32,813 nucleotides of DNA from an uncultured Sphingobacteriales bacterium (GCA_937991535.1 CALKHN010000001.1:1-32813); one strand, 5' to 3'. Positions 16,349 to 24,641 are shown, counted from the stretch's first letter. A program made the numbers and translations. Notes: generated by a model from the letters alone, not told the origin.

Positions 16349-17683
16349 TCATAGCTTATCGAGTAACCCTATTACGATATCCATTACGTTGGTTTGTGTA
16401 GGTCCGGTGATGATAAGCCCTCCTGTTTTTTCAAAAAAATGGAATGCATCATTGTTGTGAAGATAAGCTTCAGGATCCATGGAAAACTCATTCAATCTGG
16501 TAAAAATATCTGAATCAATCACTGCTCCTGCCGCTTTGGTTGGACCATCTGTTCCGTCTGTGCCTCCCGAGAGGATAGCAGCGTTGTTATTCTTCAGCCA
16601 TTCTTCACCTTTCAACGCACATAATGCGGCCAATGCAAATTGCTGATTTCGCCCGCCTTTACCTTTTCCTTTTATGGTAACTGTTGTTTCACCACCCCAT
16701 AAAATGCAGTTGGGGGAGCTGTTACTTTCATTTTTAAGCCGGTTCATAAAAGCCTCAGCCTGTATTTCGGCCTCACCTGTAAGCATAGGCGAAAGAATGG
16801 TTGTTGTATAGCCCATCTCTTTTGCTTTTTGCGCTGAGGCATTCAGCGCGGTTTGATTGGTAGCTACCAGCGTATTATATACTTTATTGAATGCAGGGTT
16901 TCCGGGTTTTGGCGTATCCGGTATCGCTTTCTTAATTCCCTGTTGCAGCCAGTTCCTGATGCCGGCCGGAAGTTTTTCCACAAGCTGGTATTTTTCTATT
17001 ATTCTCCATGCATCTTTAAATGTTGTTGAGTCGGATACCGTTAGTCCGCTGGCAATCACGGAAAGGTCATCGCCAGGTACATCGCTTAGCAGGAGTGTTA
17101 TCACTTTTGCTTTTGTGTATTGCATCAATTGCCCTCCCTTTATAAGCGACAGATGTTTTCTTACTGTATTTACTTCATCAATTGCTGCACCGGAATCAAG
17201 AAGCAATTGTGATGTTTCCTGCAAATCTTTTAAGCTGCAAGCGGGAGGAGTATCGGCCAGCAGCGCAGAAGCCCCTCCGCTAACCATTAGAAGAATAATA
17301 TCTTTTTCCTCAGCTTTTTCAAACAGTTCCACTATTGCCTTCCCGGCCAGTATACTATTATCATCGGGCACCGGGTGTCCGGCTTCAATGGTCCGGCTAT
17401 GAATAAGTTTAAGCGCGTGATCATACTTGGTAACTACAATTCCTTCAGCTATGCAGGAACCTAAAATTTTCTCTGCTTCTAAAGCCATTGCTGCTGCGGC
17501 CTTCCCCACTGCAGCAATATAGAGATTGTTAATATCAGCCAATTTGAAGCTCTGGTCCGCGATTTTTATCCAGCCTCCCTGCAATTGAATATGCCGCGGA
17601 ATGAAACTGGCAGGTTTTACGGACTCCACACCGGCAAGAAATATCTGTATGGCATTTGCTCTTGACATACCCGAAATTAACAT
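16349..17683 (-). CDS. Glycerate kinase, MOFRL/GckA type (DUF4147)
   Basis: A 444-residue cytoplasmic kinase of the GckA/TtuD class, which phosphorylates D-glycerate, usually to 2-phosphoglycerate. Typical features are the N-terminal DUF4147 region (GKAAAAMALEAEKILG, VVTKYDH, EAGHPVPDDNS), the glycine-rich SGGASALLADTP near 130 and the LLLSDVPGDDLSVIASG segment. The C-terminal MOFRL domain has GGETTVTIKGKGKGGRNQQF and SGGTDGTDGPTKAAGA. Length is normal. The start is ATG at 17683, but Met6 (GMSRANAIQIF) is an equally plausible start. It is divergent from the fadN-like gene, sharing a 114-base region with a palindrome, and is followed on the same strand by the DprE1-like oxidoreductase. A role in glycerate, tartronate or sugar-acid use is inferred. 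Confidence 0.93.
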   Translation of the reverse strand: MLISGMSRANAIQIFLAGVESVKPASFIPRHIQLQGGWIKIADQSFKLADINNLYIAAVGKAAAAMALEAEKILGSCIAEGIVVTKYDHALKLIHSRTIEAGHPVPDDNSILAGKAIVELFEKAEEKDIILLMVSGGASALLADTPPACSLKDLQETSQLLLDSGAAIDEVNTVRKHLSLIKGGQLMQYTKAKVITLLLSDVPGDDLSVIASGLTVSDSTTFKDAWRIIEKYQLVEKLPAGIRNWLQQGIKKAIPDTPKPGNPAFNKVYNTLVATNQTALNASAQKAKEMGYTTTILSPMLTGEAEIQAEAFMNRLKNESNSSPNCILWGGETTVTIKGKGKGGRNQQFALAALCALKGEEWLKNNNAAILSGGTDGTDGPTKAAGAVIDSDIFTRLNEFSMDPEAYLHNNDAFHFFEKTGGLIITGPTQTNVMDIVIGLLDKL

Positions 17684-17742
17684 TAGTTTTAAATCTCCGC
17701 CGCTGTACTATCCCAATCAATTTTATATTATCTTCGGTGTTA

Positions 17743-17764
17743 ATTAGTTGTTTAACTAACTAAT
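17743..17764. promoter_or_regulatory. Palindromic operator-like site between glycerate kinase and fadN-like genes
   Basis: ATTAGTT at 17743-17749 and AACTAAT at 17758-17764 form an inverted repeat with an 8-base spacer. Nested within it is TTAGTT-GTTT-AACTAA at 17744-17759. The site is 33 bases before the fadN-like ATG and could control both divergent genes. Its shape suits a MarR- or TetR-family dimer, as is common for fatty-acid-degradation genes, but no regulator gene is adjacent. Confidence 0.5.
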
Positions 17765-17797
17765 CTGTAATATCTTATAAACGCAAAGGATAATCGT

Positions 17798-20209
17798 ATG
17801 AAACGTATCATAAAAAAAGTTGCGGTGCTGGGTTCTGGCGTCATGGGTTCGCGAATTGCATGTCATTTTGCAGGAATAGGGATCCCGGTTTTATTGTTGG
17901 ATATTGTTCCAAAGGAATTAACGGATACGGAAAAAGTGAAAGGATTAACGCCTGACCATCCTGCTGTAAAAAATCGTATTGTAAATGATGCGCTGGCGGC
18001 GGCCATAAAGTCGAACCCTTCGCCGGTATATACTAAAGATGTTGTGAAAATGATTAAAACCGGAAACTTTAGAGATAACATGAAAGATATCGCGTCCTGC
18101 GATTGGATCATTGAGGTAGTAGTGGAAAGATTGGATATTAAGCAAAATATATTTGCGGAGGTAGAGCAGTTTCGCAGGCCCGGAACGCTGGTCACTTCCA
18201 ATACTTCCGGTATTCCTATTCATCTTATGGCAGAAGGCCGGAGCGAAGATTTTAAAAAACATTTTTGTGGTACTCATTTCTTTAATCCTCCCCGTTATTT
18301 GCGTTTACTCGAAATTATTCCCACATCTTATACGGATAAGGGAATAATAGATTTTTTAATGGAATATGGCGACCTGTACCTGGGCAAAACAACTGTGTTG
18401 TGTAAGGATACGCCAGCTTTTATTGCCAACCGGATTGGAGTATACAGCATGGCATCCATATTCAAACTTGTTGAAAAATTAGGCTTAAGCATTGATGAAG
18501 TTGAGGCCCTGACGGGGCCGGTTTTTGGTCGTCCAAAATCGGCAACTTTCCGCACTGCCGATGTTGTGGGCATTGATACACTGATTAAGGTTGCCCGTGG
18601 TGTGTATGACAATTGTCCTGGTGATGAAGCAAAAGATACTTTTATTATTCCTTCATGGGTAGAAAAACTTGTGGAGAATAAATGGCTGGGCGACAAAACC
18701 GGCCAGGGATTTTTCAAAAAAATAAAATCGAAGGATGGCGGTTCCGAAATACTGGTGCTAAACCCATTAACGTTTGAATATGAACCCCGTAAAAAGCCAA
18801 AGTTCGCAACAATAGAAGCCGCCAAAGCCATTGATGATTTGAAGTTGCGCATAAAAGCACTGATGACGGGGCAGGATAAGGGCGGAGAATTTTACAGGCA
18901 ATTTCATTACGGTTTATTCTCTTATATCACGCATCGGATACCCGAAATTTCTGATGAAGTATACCGTATTGACGACGCTATGAAAGCCGGCTTTGGATGG
19001 GAAATTGGCGCTTTTGAAACCTGGGATGCCCTGGGTGTGGAAAAAACGCTTAAAGCAATGAAGGATGCGGGCTACACTGTTGCGTCGTGGGTTGATGATA
19101 TGCTTGCAAAAGGGAATACTTCTTTTTATAAAGTTGAGCAAGGCATTACATTATGTTATTCTCCTGCCAGCGGTACTTACGTTCCAACTGTAGCTGCGGG
19201 AACAGAAGATGCTTTTCTGGTAATGAAAAATTTTGCAGGACAAACAGTTTGGAAAAATAGTGCGGCTAAGGTATATCATTTGGGCGATGATGTTCTTGGA
19301 TTGGAATGGAATACCAAAATGGGAACAATAGGAGGAGAGGTGCTGGAAGGTATTCAAAAAGCAATTGCATTAGCCGAAGAAAAGTATAAAGGCGTAGTAA
19401 TAGCGAATGATAGTCAGAACTTTTCTGCAGGTGCTAATGTAGGTATGATCTTTATGTTTGCCGTGGAGCAGGAATACGATGAACTGGACATGGCTGTGCG
19501 TGCATTTCAGAATACGATGATGCGTGCCCGGTATTCAAGTATACCGGTAGTGGTGGCACCCCATGCTTTAACATTGGGCGGCGCCTGCGAGTTGAGTTTG
19601 CACAGCGATAAAGTGCTGCCTGCAGCAGAAAGCTATATAGGATTAGTAGAACTGGGTGTGGGATTGATACCTGGAGGCGGAGGTACAAAAGAATTTGTGT
19701 TGCGTGCCGCAGACGAAATGCACGAAGATGAGCCGGATACCATTACTTTAAAGAATCGTTTTTTAACAATAGCAACGGCAAAAGTCTCTGCCAGCGCCTT
19801 TGAGGCTTTTGACCTGGGTATTTTAAGAAAAGGGCATGATGAAGTGATCGTTAACCAGGACAGGCGGATTGCTGCCGCCAAAAGCAGTGTTATAGAGATA
19901 TTTGATAACGGCTATGTTACCCCTGTTCAGCGTACCGATGTAAGAGTAGCCGGGCGTTCTGCCCTTGGAGCATTATATGCCGGTATTAATGGTATGTGGA
20001 GAGCCAATTATGCTACTGATCACGATGTGGTGGTAGCTAAAAAACTGGCTTATGTAATGTGTGGGGGAGACCTTAGTGAACCCTCTTTGGTTAGCGAACA
20101 ATATTTGCTTGACCTTGAAAGAGAAGCATTTTTGAGCCTTTGCGGCGAAAAGAAGACCCTGGAACGGATACAAAGTGTTTTAAAGGGCGGAAAGCCGGTG
20201 AGAAATTAA
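17798..20209 (+). CDS. fadN: 3-hydroxyacyl-CoA dehydrogenase / enoyl-CoA hydratase, FadN-like
   Basis: An 803-residue bifunctional beta-oxidation enzyme that hydrates enoyl-CoA and oxidises 3-hydroxyacyl-CoA with NAD. The order is dehydrogenase first, hydratase last, as in FadN rather than FadB. The NAD-binding fold starts at 8 (VAVLGSGVMGS, glycines at 12-17). The dehydrogenase active region includes GTHFFNPPRYLRLLEIIP and KDTPAFIANRIGV. The crotonase part starts near residue 500, with oxyanion-hole segments FSAGANVG (about 538-546) and LGGACELS (about 590-598), and a GLIPGGGG loop. FadN genes are often next to a thiolase and acyl-CoA dehydrogenase; here the downstream neighbour is an 8-bp tandem repeat and convergent sigma-factor genes, so the partners must be elsewhere. 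A palindrome upstream suggests repressor control. Confidence 0.93.
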   Translation: MKRIIKKVAVLGSGVMGSRIACHFAGIGIPVLLLDIVPKELTDTEKVKGLTPDHPAVKNRIVNDALAAAIKSNPSPVYTKDVVKMIKTGNFRDNMKDIASCDWIIEVVVERLDIKQNIFAEVEQFRRPGTLVTSNTSGIPIHLMAEGRSEDFKKHFCGTHFFNPPRYLRLLEIIPTSYTDKGIIDFLMEYGDLYLGKTTVLCKDTPAFIANRIGVYSMASIFKLVEKLGLSIDEVEALTGPVFGRPKSATFRTADVVGIDTLIKVARGVYDNCPGDEAKDTFIIPSWVEKLVENKWLGDKTGQGFFKKIKSKDGGSEILVLNPLTFEYEPRKKPKFATIEAAKAIDDLKLRIKALMTGQDKGGEFYRQFHYGLFSYITHRIPEISDEVYRIDDAMKAGFGWEIGAFETWDALGVEKTLKAMKDAGYTVASWVDDMLAKGNTSFYKVEQGITLCYSPASGTYVPTVAAGTEDAFLVMKNFAGQTVWKNSAAKVYHLGDDVLGLEWNTKMGTIGGEVLEGIQKAIALAEEKYKGVVIANDSQNFSAGANVGMIFMFAVEQEYDELDMAVRAFQNTMMRARYSSIPVVVAPHALTLGGACELSLHSDKVLPAAESYIGLVELGVGLIPGGGGTKEFVLRAADEMHEDEPDTITLKNRFLTIATAKVSASAFEAFDLGILRKGHDEVIVNQDRRIAAAKSSVIEIFDNGYVTPVQRTDVRVAGRSALGALYAGINGMWRANYATDHDVVVAKKLAYVMCGGDLSEPSLVSEQYLLDLEREAFLSLCGEKKTLERIQSVLKGGKPVRN

Positions 20210-20210
20210 G

Positions 20211-20274
20211 GTGGAAATGTGGAAATGTGGAAATGTGGAAATGTGAAAATGTGAGAATGTGGAAATGTGAGAAT
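20211..20274 (+). repeat. Eight tandem copies of an 8-bp unit (GTGGAAAT)
   Basis: Starting two bases after the fadN-like stop, GTGGAAAT repeats exactly four times (20211-20242). Four variant units follow: GTGAAAAT, GTGAGAAT, GTGGAAAT and GTGAGAAT, ending at 20274. All units are exactly 8 bp. Such a simple-sequence tract can slip during replication. Short ORFs through it would encode repetitive His/Phe- or Trp/Lys-rich peptides and are artefacts. It lies between two convergent genes. Confidence 0.93.
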
Positions 20275-20335
20275 GTGTGGCCGGTATACAGCGAAGGCGA
20301 GTTAGACCGCATGCAGGATATGGAAATGGAAAAGA

Positions 20336-20689
20336 TTACAATCTGCCCTTTAACAGAACGTAGAACATCAGTACCAGCAATAAAATTATGATGGTAGCTG
20401 CTACCGGTGTTATCAATTCAGGTGATTTTTTTTTCAATAATTTTTTTCTGCGCTCCGAGAGTTTCTTAACCAATCTTTTATTGAGCTCATTTACCACCAC
20501 AGGAAGTTTACGCTTATCCTGTACCTGTTCTAATCCTTCTGCTGCATCGCTGTCGAAATCAGAATCTACCAGCAGTTTTTCTATTTCATGCTTTTCTTCC
20601 GGGGATAGTTTATCTTCCAGGTAGTCTAACAACTTCTGCTGGTCTATTTCTTTTGAATGGGACAATATGTTGAATAAATCGTTGTTCAT
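20336..20689 (-). CDS. Putative tail-anchored anti-sigma factor
   Basis: A 117-residue protein encoded 18 bases downstream of the ECF sigma factor. Residues 15-55 (QQKLLDYLEDKLSPEEKHEI and on) resemble the N-terminal sigma-binding region of Bacteroidota anti-sigma factors, without zinc-binding cysteines. A basic helical segment at 72-88 (RLVKKLSERRKKLLKKK) precedes a single transmembrane helix at about 93-113. Only four residues follow, so there is no FecR-type or other periplasmic sensor domain. With the basic region cytoplasmic, the protein would be anchored by its C-terminus. The role is inferred from gene order and the N-terminal resemblance. Confidence 0.8.
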   Translation of the reverse strand: MNNDLFNILSHSKEIDQQKLLDYLEDKLSPEEKHEIEKLLVDSDFDSDAAEGLEQVQDKRKLPVVVNELNKRLVKKLSERRKKLLKKKSPELITPVAATIIILLLVLMFYVLLKGRL

Positions 20690-20707
20690 ATTTTACAATT
20701 GCTGCTA

Positions 20708-21286
20708 TCACACCTTATTTTCCTTCATTTTTTTCTCCATAATAATCTTCAGGTTACGTTTCCCGTTTTGAATATGACTCTTAACCTGCATAGGCGAGTA
20801 TCCCGTTAATGAAGCTATTTCATGGTAAGATTTTTTTTGAAGGTAAAAAAGAATAATGCATTGTTGTTGATCCTCATTAAGTTCTTCAAGGGCTTCATTC
20901 AGGGCAGAAAATGTTGCGTCTCTTTGCTGGTGATGAAGCATACTGTTGTTTTCATCCGGTTCTGAGGCTATCATCTTTTCTGTAACAGGCAAAGGAGTTT
21001 TCCCTTTATCTCTCAGTTGCATGAGGCAGTAGTTACGGGCTATCATATATAGCCAGCTTTTGAAATAGGTAACAGGATATTTTTGTAACTCTGAAATGGC
21101 CTTTAAAAAGATTTGCTGTACCGCGTCCCTGGCTTCCTCCTCATGCTTTAAATATTTCATGCACACACCGTAAAGCAGCAAAGTATATCGCTGCATCAGT
21201 ATACCCAGCCACTCATTATTACCATCGGCATAATAATTCTCCAATAGCCCGGAATCTGTTATATCGTTATGTCGTAAAGAAGCCAC
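20708..21286 (-). CDS. RNA polymerase ECF-type sigma factor
   Basis: A 192-residue sigma-70 family factor with region 2 at about 28-95 (LLQRY-like MQRYTLLLYGVCMKYLKHEE, then ARDAVQQIFLKA and FKSWLYMIARNYC) and region 4 at about 133-185 (LNEDQQQCIILFYLQKKSYH, then GYSPMQVKSHIQNGKRNLK). The linker is short, as expected for ECF factors. The start is GTG at 21284-21286; no ATG is available upstream before an in-frame stop, and the next Met (31) would cut into region 2. The downstream gene looks like its anti-sigma factor, and inorganic pyrophosphatase lies 112 bases upstream on the same strand. Target genes are unknown. Confidence 0.92.
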   Translation of the reverse strand: MASLRHNDITDSGLLENYYADGNNEWLGILMQRYTLLLYGVCMKYLKHEEEARDAVQQIFLKAISELQKYPVTYFKSWLYMIARNYCLMQLRDKGKTPLPVTEKMIASEPDENNSMLHHQQRDATFSALNEALEELNEDQQQCIILFYLQKKSYHEIASLTGYSPMQVKSHIQNGKRNLKIIMEKKMKENKV

Positions 21287-21398
21287 ACCTGCAAAATGAA
21301 TTGGTACATACTCTTAGATGCATGTTTCGATTGATTCCATATCCGGAAACACAATTAAAACCAACGCTCTCTAAAACAGGAGTTTACAGGTCAAAAAC

Positions 21399-21947
21399 TT
21401 ATTTCTTTTCTCCAAAATTTTCTTTATAAAAAAGGATAGCCTCTTCTATTATTTTGAGTGCCATTGCTTTATCCTGGAATTCATTAACACTCACTGTTTT
21501 GTTTTCCAGCTTTTTGTATTCTTCAAAAAACTGCCTCAATTCACTGAAAAAATGCTTGGGCATTTCTTCTATATTATTAATATAATTTACGCCTGGGTCG
21601 TTGTTGGCAACTGCAATAATTTTATCATCTGCATCACCTCCGTCAATCATTTGCATTACGCCAATTACTTTAGCCTGAACCAGGCATAAAGGTTGAATGC
21701 TCATACTGGATATCACCAGTATATCAAGCGGATCTTTATCATCACCATAAGTTTGCGGTATAAAGCCATAGTTCACCGGATAATAAAAAGAAGAATAGAT
21801 GACCCTGTCTAACTTAAGCAATCCGCTTGGCTTATCTATTTCGTACTTTTGCCTGGATCCCTGGGGTATTTCTATTACCGCATTTACAATTCGTGGTGAA
21901 CTTTCGCCCGGAGCTACACCGTGCCAGGGATGAAGTACTGTTTGCAT
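21399..21947 (-). CDS. ppa: Inorganic pyrophosphatase (family I)
   Basis: A 182-residue soluble enzyme that hydrolyses pyrophosphate to phosphate, drawing biosynthetic reactions forward. It shows the family I signature DKDPLDI at 70-76, plus the active-site stretches EIPQGSRQKYEIDK (26-39), LDRVIYSSFYYPVNYGFIPQ (46-65) and GDADDKIIAV. Catalytic aspartates and the tyrosine in PVNYGFIP are intact. Length is typical of bacterial family I enzymes. It lies in a minus-strand run, 107 bases after a small lipoprotein gene and 112 bases before a sigma factor gene. These gaps are large enough for separate promoters. Confidence 0.95.
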   Translation of the reverse strand: MQTVLHPWHGVAPGESSPRIVNAVIEIPQGSRQKYEIDKPSGLLKLDRVIYSSFYYPVNYGFIPQTYGDDKDPLDILVISSMSIQPLCLVQAKVIGVMQMIDGGDADDKIIAVANNDPGVNYINNIEEMPKHFFSELRQFFEEYKKLENKTVSVNEFQDKAMALKIIEEAILFYKENFGEKK

Positions 21948-21998
21948 AATAAACTTTTATTTTAAGAGGAAAGATAGTAATAAAACCAAACAGCGTAA

Positions 21999-22013
21999 CT
22001 GGTATTTTACCAG
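21999..22013. other. Palindrome CTGGTA-N3-TACCAG
   Basis: A perfect 6-bp inverted repeat with a TTT loop lies between the pyrophosphatase start (21947) and the end of the lipoprotein gene (22055). It may be a weak terminator for the lipoprotein gene or an operator for the pyrophosphatase gene. Nothing further supports either. Confidence 0.35.
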
Positions 22014-22054
22014 ATTATATCATGGTATGTACTCAAATAAGTGGTAAGCACATT

Positions 22055-22471
22055 TTATTCGGTTGCTGTATCCCCCGTAAAAGTGTATTTAAAGTCAACC
22101 CACCATTCGCCATTCCTTTTAATCAATTTAATCTCGCTGTTTTCTCTTTTAAATGAATTCGAATAATTTATAATGGTGACAGAATCATTAAGAGCCTGGG
22201 ATTTATTAATGATAATACTGGCGTCTCTATAATTATTCTTCTCTTCCTGGCTTTCTGCGGCGTATTTCTTTTCAATATTTTCAAATAATCTTTCATTAGC
22301 CGCACCGGGCAGGATAAATATTTTGGCTCTGCGCATATCACCGTCAAGAGCAAACCGGATAAATTCTCTTCCGGCTTCAAGCGGATCGTCTGGTTTTTTG
22401 TAATCTGCGTTTCCTGCGCAACCGGTTGTTACAATAAAAGCGGCTAAAAGAAAGCTAATTATACTGCGCAT
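22055..22471 (-). CDS. Small lipoprotein, DUF4878-like
   Basis: A 138-residue protein with a signal peptide ending TTGCAGN; the cysteine at 18 would be acylated, so envelope location is likely. The mature part has the pattern of DUF4878/SnoaL-like small domains: DPLEAGREFIRFALDGDMRRAK near the start, then a helix and strands ending in IKLIKRNGEWWVDFKYT. The WWVDFK ending is characteristic of that fold. The match is from pattern alone. Function unknown. On the same strand, the YwqK-like gene lies 42 bases upstream, so the two may be co-transcribed. Confidence 0.82.
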   Translation of the reverse strand: MRSIISFLLAAFIVTTGCAGNADYKKPDDPLEAGREFIRFALDGDMRRAKIFILPGAANERLFENIEKKYAAESQEEKNNYRDASIIINKSQALNDSVTIINYSNSFKRENSEIKLIKRNGEWWVDFKYTFTGDTATE

Positions 22472-22513
22472 GTAATAAATAATTGTGGCAAAAATATGAA
22501 TAAAACGCTTCTA

Positions 22514-23167
22514 TCAGTATCCTGTACGCCCATCTCTTACTTTTATTTTTTTCTTTCCGGCATTCTTTTTTTCCCATTCAGTAACTGCTTTGGGCTTTTC
22601 GGCTACTTTTTCAGAAGCCGCTGCAGTAGTTGTGTTACCGGAGTTCTTTTCTTTTTGTCCAAAAAAATAGTTTTCCTGCTTTATAATAAAGCCTGTATTG
22701 GGGTCGTAAAATTTCCAGGCGCCGTGGGCTACTGTGGCTACTTCTAATTTTACGATTTTTGTTTCCCATTTGTTGGGAATGGCGGGGTCCGGTACCTGCA
22801 CAGTATCGTAAGGATTTTCGGGGTTAGTAGCCCTCCAGCTCTCTTCCCGGAGCAGATCACCCATTTTGGTGTAATACTGTTGTTTGCCATCTTTTTCGCC
22901 CCACTTGTAATTTTCTATGGCTGTTAAATCACCAACAAGGTTATATTTCCTCCACGTTCCTTCTTTTATGTCATCAGCAAAATAACCTTCTTCTTCATAA
23001 CCAGGCTCACCACGCAATGCATCTACGTGAATCACCCAGGGACCTTGCTTTTTATTGTTGTTGTCTACCCTGTTAAGTGTATCTCCTTTTACGGATATGA
23101 TAAAGTTTTTTAATTGCGCCTGGCTCTGCAGGGAACTGAATAACAATAGAATAATAATGTAGCGCAT
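22514..23167 (-). CDS. Secreted MORN/YwqK-like repeat protein
   Basis: A 217-residue protein with a signal peptide at 1-17 (MRYIIILLLFSSLQSQA). The mature region has MORN/YwqK-type elements: GPWVIH, EGYFADDIKEGTWRKYN, KDGKQQYYTKMGDLLREESW and HGAWKFYDPNTG. In Bacteroidota such proteins are often annotated as toxin-antitoxin YwqK antitoxins, a label not supported here because no toxin gene is adjacent. The C-terminus (from about 170) is low-complexity and lysine-rich, ending KIKVRDGRTGY. A TATCTTTG box on the minus strand (23199-23206) may be its promoter. Function unknown. Confidence 0.82.
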   Translation of the reverse strand: MRYIIILLLFSSLQSQAQLKNFIISVKGDTLNRVDNNNKKQGPWVIHVDALRGEPGYEEEGYFADDIKEGTWRKYNLVGDLTAIENYKWGEKDGKQQYYTKMGDLLREESWRATNPENPYDTVQVPDPAIPNKWETKIVKLEVATVAHGAWKFYDPNTGFIIKQENYFFGQKEKNSGNTTTAAASEKVAEKPKAVTEWEKKNAGKKKIKVRDGRTGY

Positions 23168-23198
23168 AGAACAATATTTTAAAGAAAGCCTGATCCTG

Positions 23199-23206
23199 CA
23201 AAGATA
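23199..23206 (-). promoter_or_regulatory. Possible -7 element upstream of the MORN/YwqK-like gene
   Basis: On the minus strand this reads TATCTTTG, a match to TAnnTTTG, about 31 bases before the ATG at 23167. A TTTG -33 element is not evident at the expected spacing. Confidence 0.4.
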
Positions 23207-23283
23207 TATCCAACAACAATGCCATGTTATGCTAAAAAGTTAAAGAAGTATGGTGTTAGTGGCAAAAATATCGTGTTAGAACC

Positions 23284-24492
23284 TTAGCTTACTTCTGCCA
23301 ACGGCTCTGTAAATTCGTTTTCGCTTTTTGATATTACGAGGGTAGCCACACCATTGCCGATGATGTTGGTAATCGCCCTTGCTTCACTCATAAATTTGTC
23401 AACCGCCAGTAAAAAAGCCAACCCTTCCAATGGAATTTTATGAAGCGCGGTTAGTGTGGATGCCAGTATAATAAAGCCACTGCCGGTTACGCCAGCGGCG
23501 CCTTTGGAAGTGATCATGAGAATACCCACTATTGATATCATTTCAATACCCGACAGGTGCACATTGTACAACTGTGCAAGGAAAATAACTGCCATAGAAA
23601 GGTAGATGGAGGTGCCATCTAAATTAAAAGAATAACCGGTAGGAACAACAAGTCCTACTACTGGTTTACTACATCCCATCTTTTCCAATTTTTCCATCAG
23701 GGAAGGCAGGGCGGTTTCTGAAGATGAGGTTCCGAGTACAATCAGCAGTTCTTCCTGTATGGTGAGCAGGAATTTCCATATGCTAAGCTTATAATAACGC
23801 AGGATAAGTCCTAATACAATAAAAATAAACACAGCCATTGTGCCATACATGGTAAGCATTAATTTACCCAAAGGGATAAGTGTTTTTATGCCGAACTTCC
23901 CTACTGTATAGGCCATTCCCCCAAAAGCGCCCAAAGGGGCCAGGTACATTACATACCTGAGCGCTTTAAATACGAAGTTTGTTGTTTTTGTTAGCAGGGG
24001 TATAACTTTATTTTGATGCCTGCTCATACCCAGCAAAATCCCGCATACAATAGCTACTATAAGTACCTGCAGGGTAAAGTTCTCCCTGATAAAATGAATC
24101 CAGTTAAAATCGGTATTGCTTCTTTCGTAAGCAGAAGCATCTTTTATAGGTAGTCCGGTTTTATCAATTTTGCCCGGTTGAACGATATTGGCAAAAACAA
24201 TTCCGATGATAAGAGCAAGGGTTGTAACAATTTCAAAATAAATGACCGCCTTTAACCCAATCTTTCCTACTTTTTTAAGGTTGCCCATTCCTACAATTCC
24301 CAGTACGATGGTGAGAAAAATGATGGGGCCGATAAAAAGTTTGATCAGTTGTATGAAGCCTGTACCCATCCATTCCGCCTTTACAGCTGTGGCGGGGAAA
24401 AAGTAGCCCAGCAATACAGCAATTACAATGGCAATTAAAACCCAGAAAGTAAGGTGGGAGAAAATACGCTTAAACCCTTTGACTGGTTGCAT
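23284..24492 (-). CDS. Dicarboxylate/amino acid:cation symporter (DAACS family)
   Basis: A 402-residue inner-membrane transporter of the GltP/DctA family, which takes up glutamate, aspartate or C4-dicarboxylates with protons or sodium. The family signatures are present: the serine-rich re-entrant loop GTSSSETALP near 255, then the PTGYSFNLDGTSIYLSMAVI helix near 285, and the second loop SKGAAGVTGSGFI near 330. The substrate-binding NxxD-type segment near the C-terminus (DKFMSEARAITNIIGN) is intact. About eight transmembrane helices are visible. The gene is divergent from the MurC-like gene across 149 bases. Substrate choice between amino acids and dicarboxylates cannot be made with confidence. 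Confidence 0.94.
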   Translation of the reverse strand: MQPVKGFKRIFSHLTFWVLIAIVIAVLLGYFFPATAVKAEWMGTGFIQLIKLFIGPIIFLTIVLGIVGMGNLKKVGKIGLKAVIYFEIVTTLALIIGIVFANIVQPGKIDKTGLPIKDASAYERSNTDFNWIHFIRENFTLQVLIVAIVCGILLGMSRHQNKVIPLLTKTTNFVFKALRYVMYLAPLGAFGGMAYTVGKFGIKTLIPLGKLMLTMYGTMAVFIFIVLGLILRYYKLSIWKFLLTIQEELLIVLGTSSSETALPSLMEKLEKMGCSKPVVGLVVPTGYSFNLDGTSIYLSMAVIFLAQLYNVHLSGIEMISIVGILMITSKGAAGVTGSGFIILASTLTALHKIPLEGLAFLLAVDKFMSEARAITNIIGNGVATLVISKSENEFTEPLAEVS

Positions 24493-24641
24493 GCATACAA
24501 TGTTGAAGCGGGGTGAATCTATAAAAAATTTAAATGTAGTGTAAAATACAATACCGGTTGAGTGTTATGAACATTCTTTTGAATCCTGAAACAACGGGAA
24601 GAGAATAATGCTTTTATTTGTAATGAAATTGTATACTTAAA

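Noticed and set aside
20140..20391. 83-codon plus-strand ORF through the octamer repeat, and minus-strand ORF 20091-20312
   Set aside because: Their sequence is mostly translation of the 8-bp tandem repeat and they overlap the fadN-like gene; no protein-like composition.
22514..23167. Antitoxin of a toxin-antitoxin system
   Set aside because: The YwqK-type label comes from repeat similarity only; no toxin-like gene is adjacent and the protein has a signal peptide.
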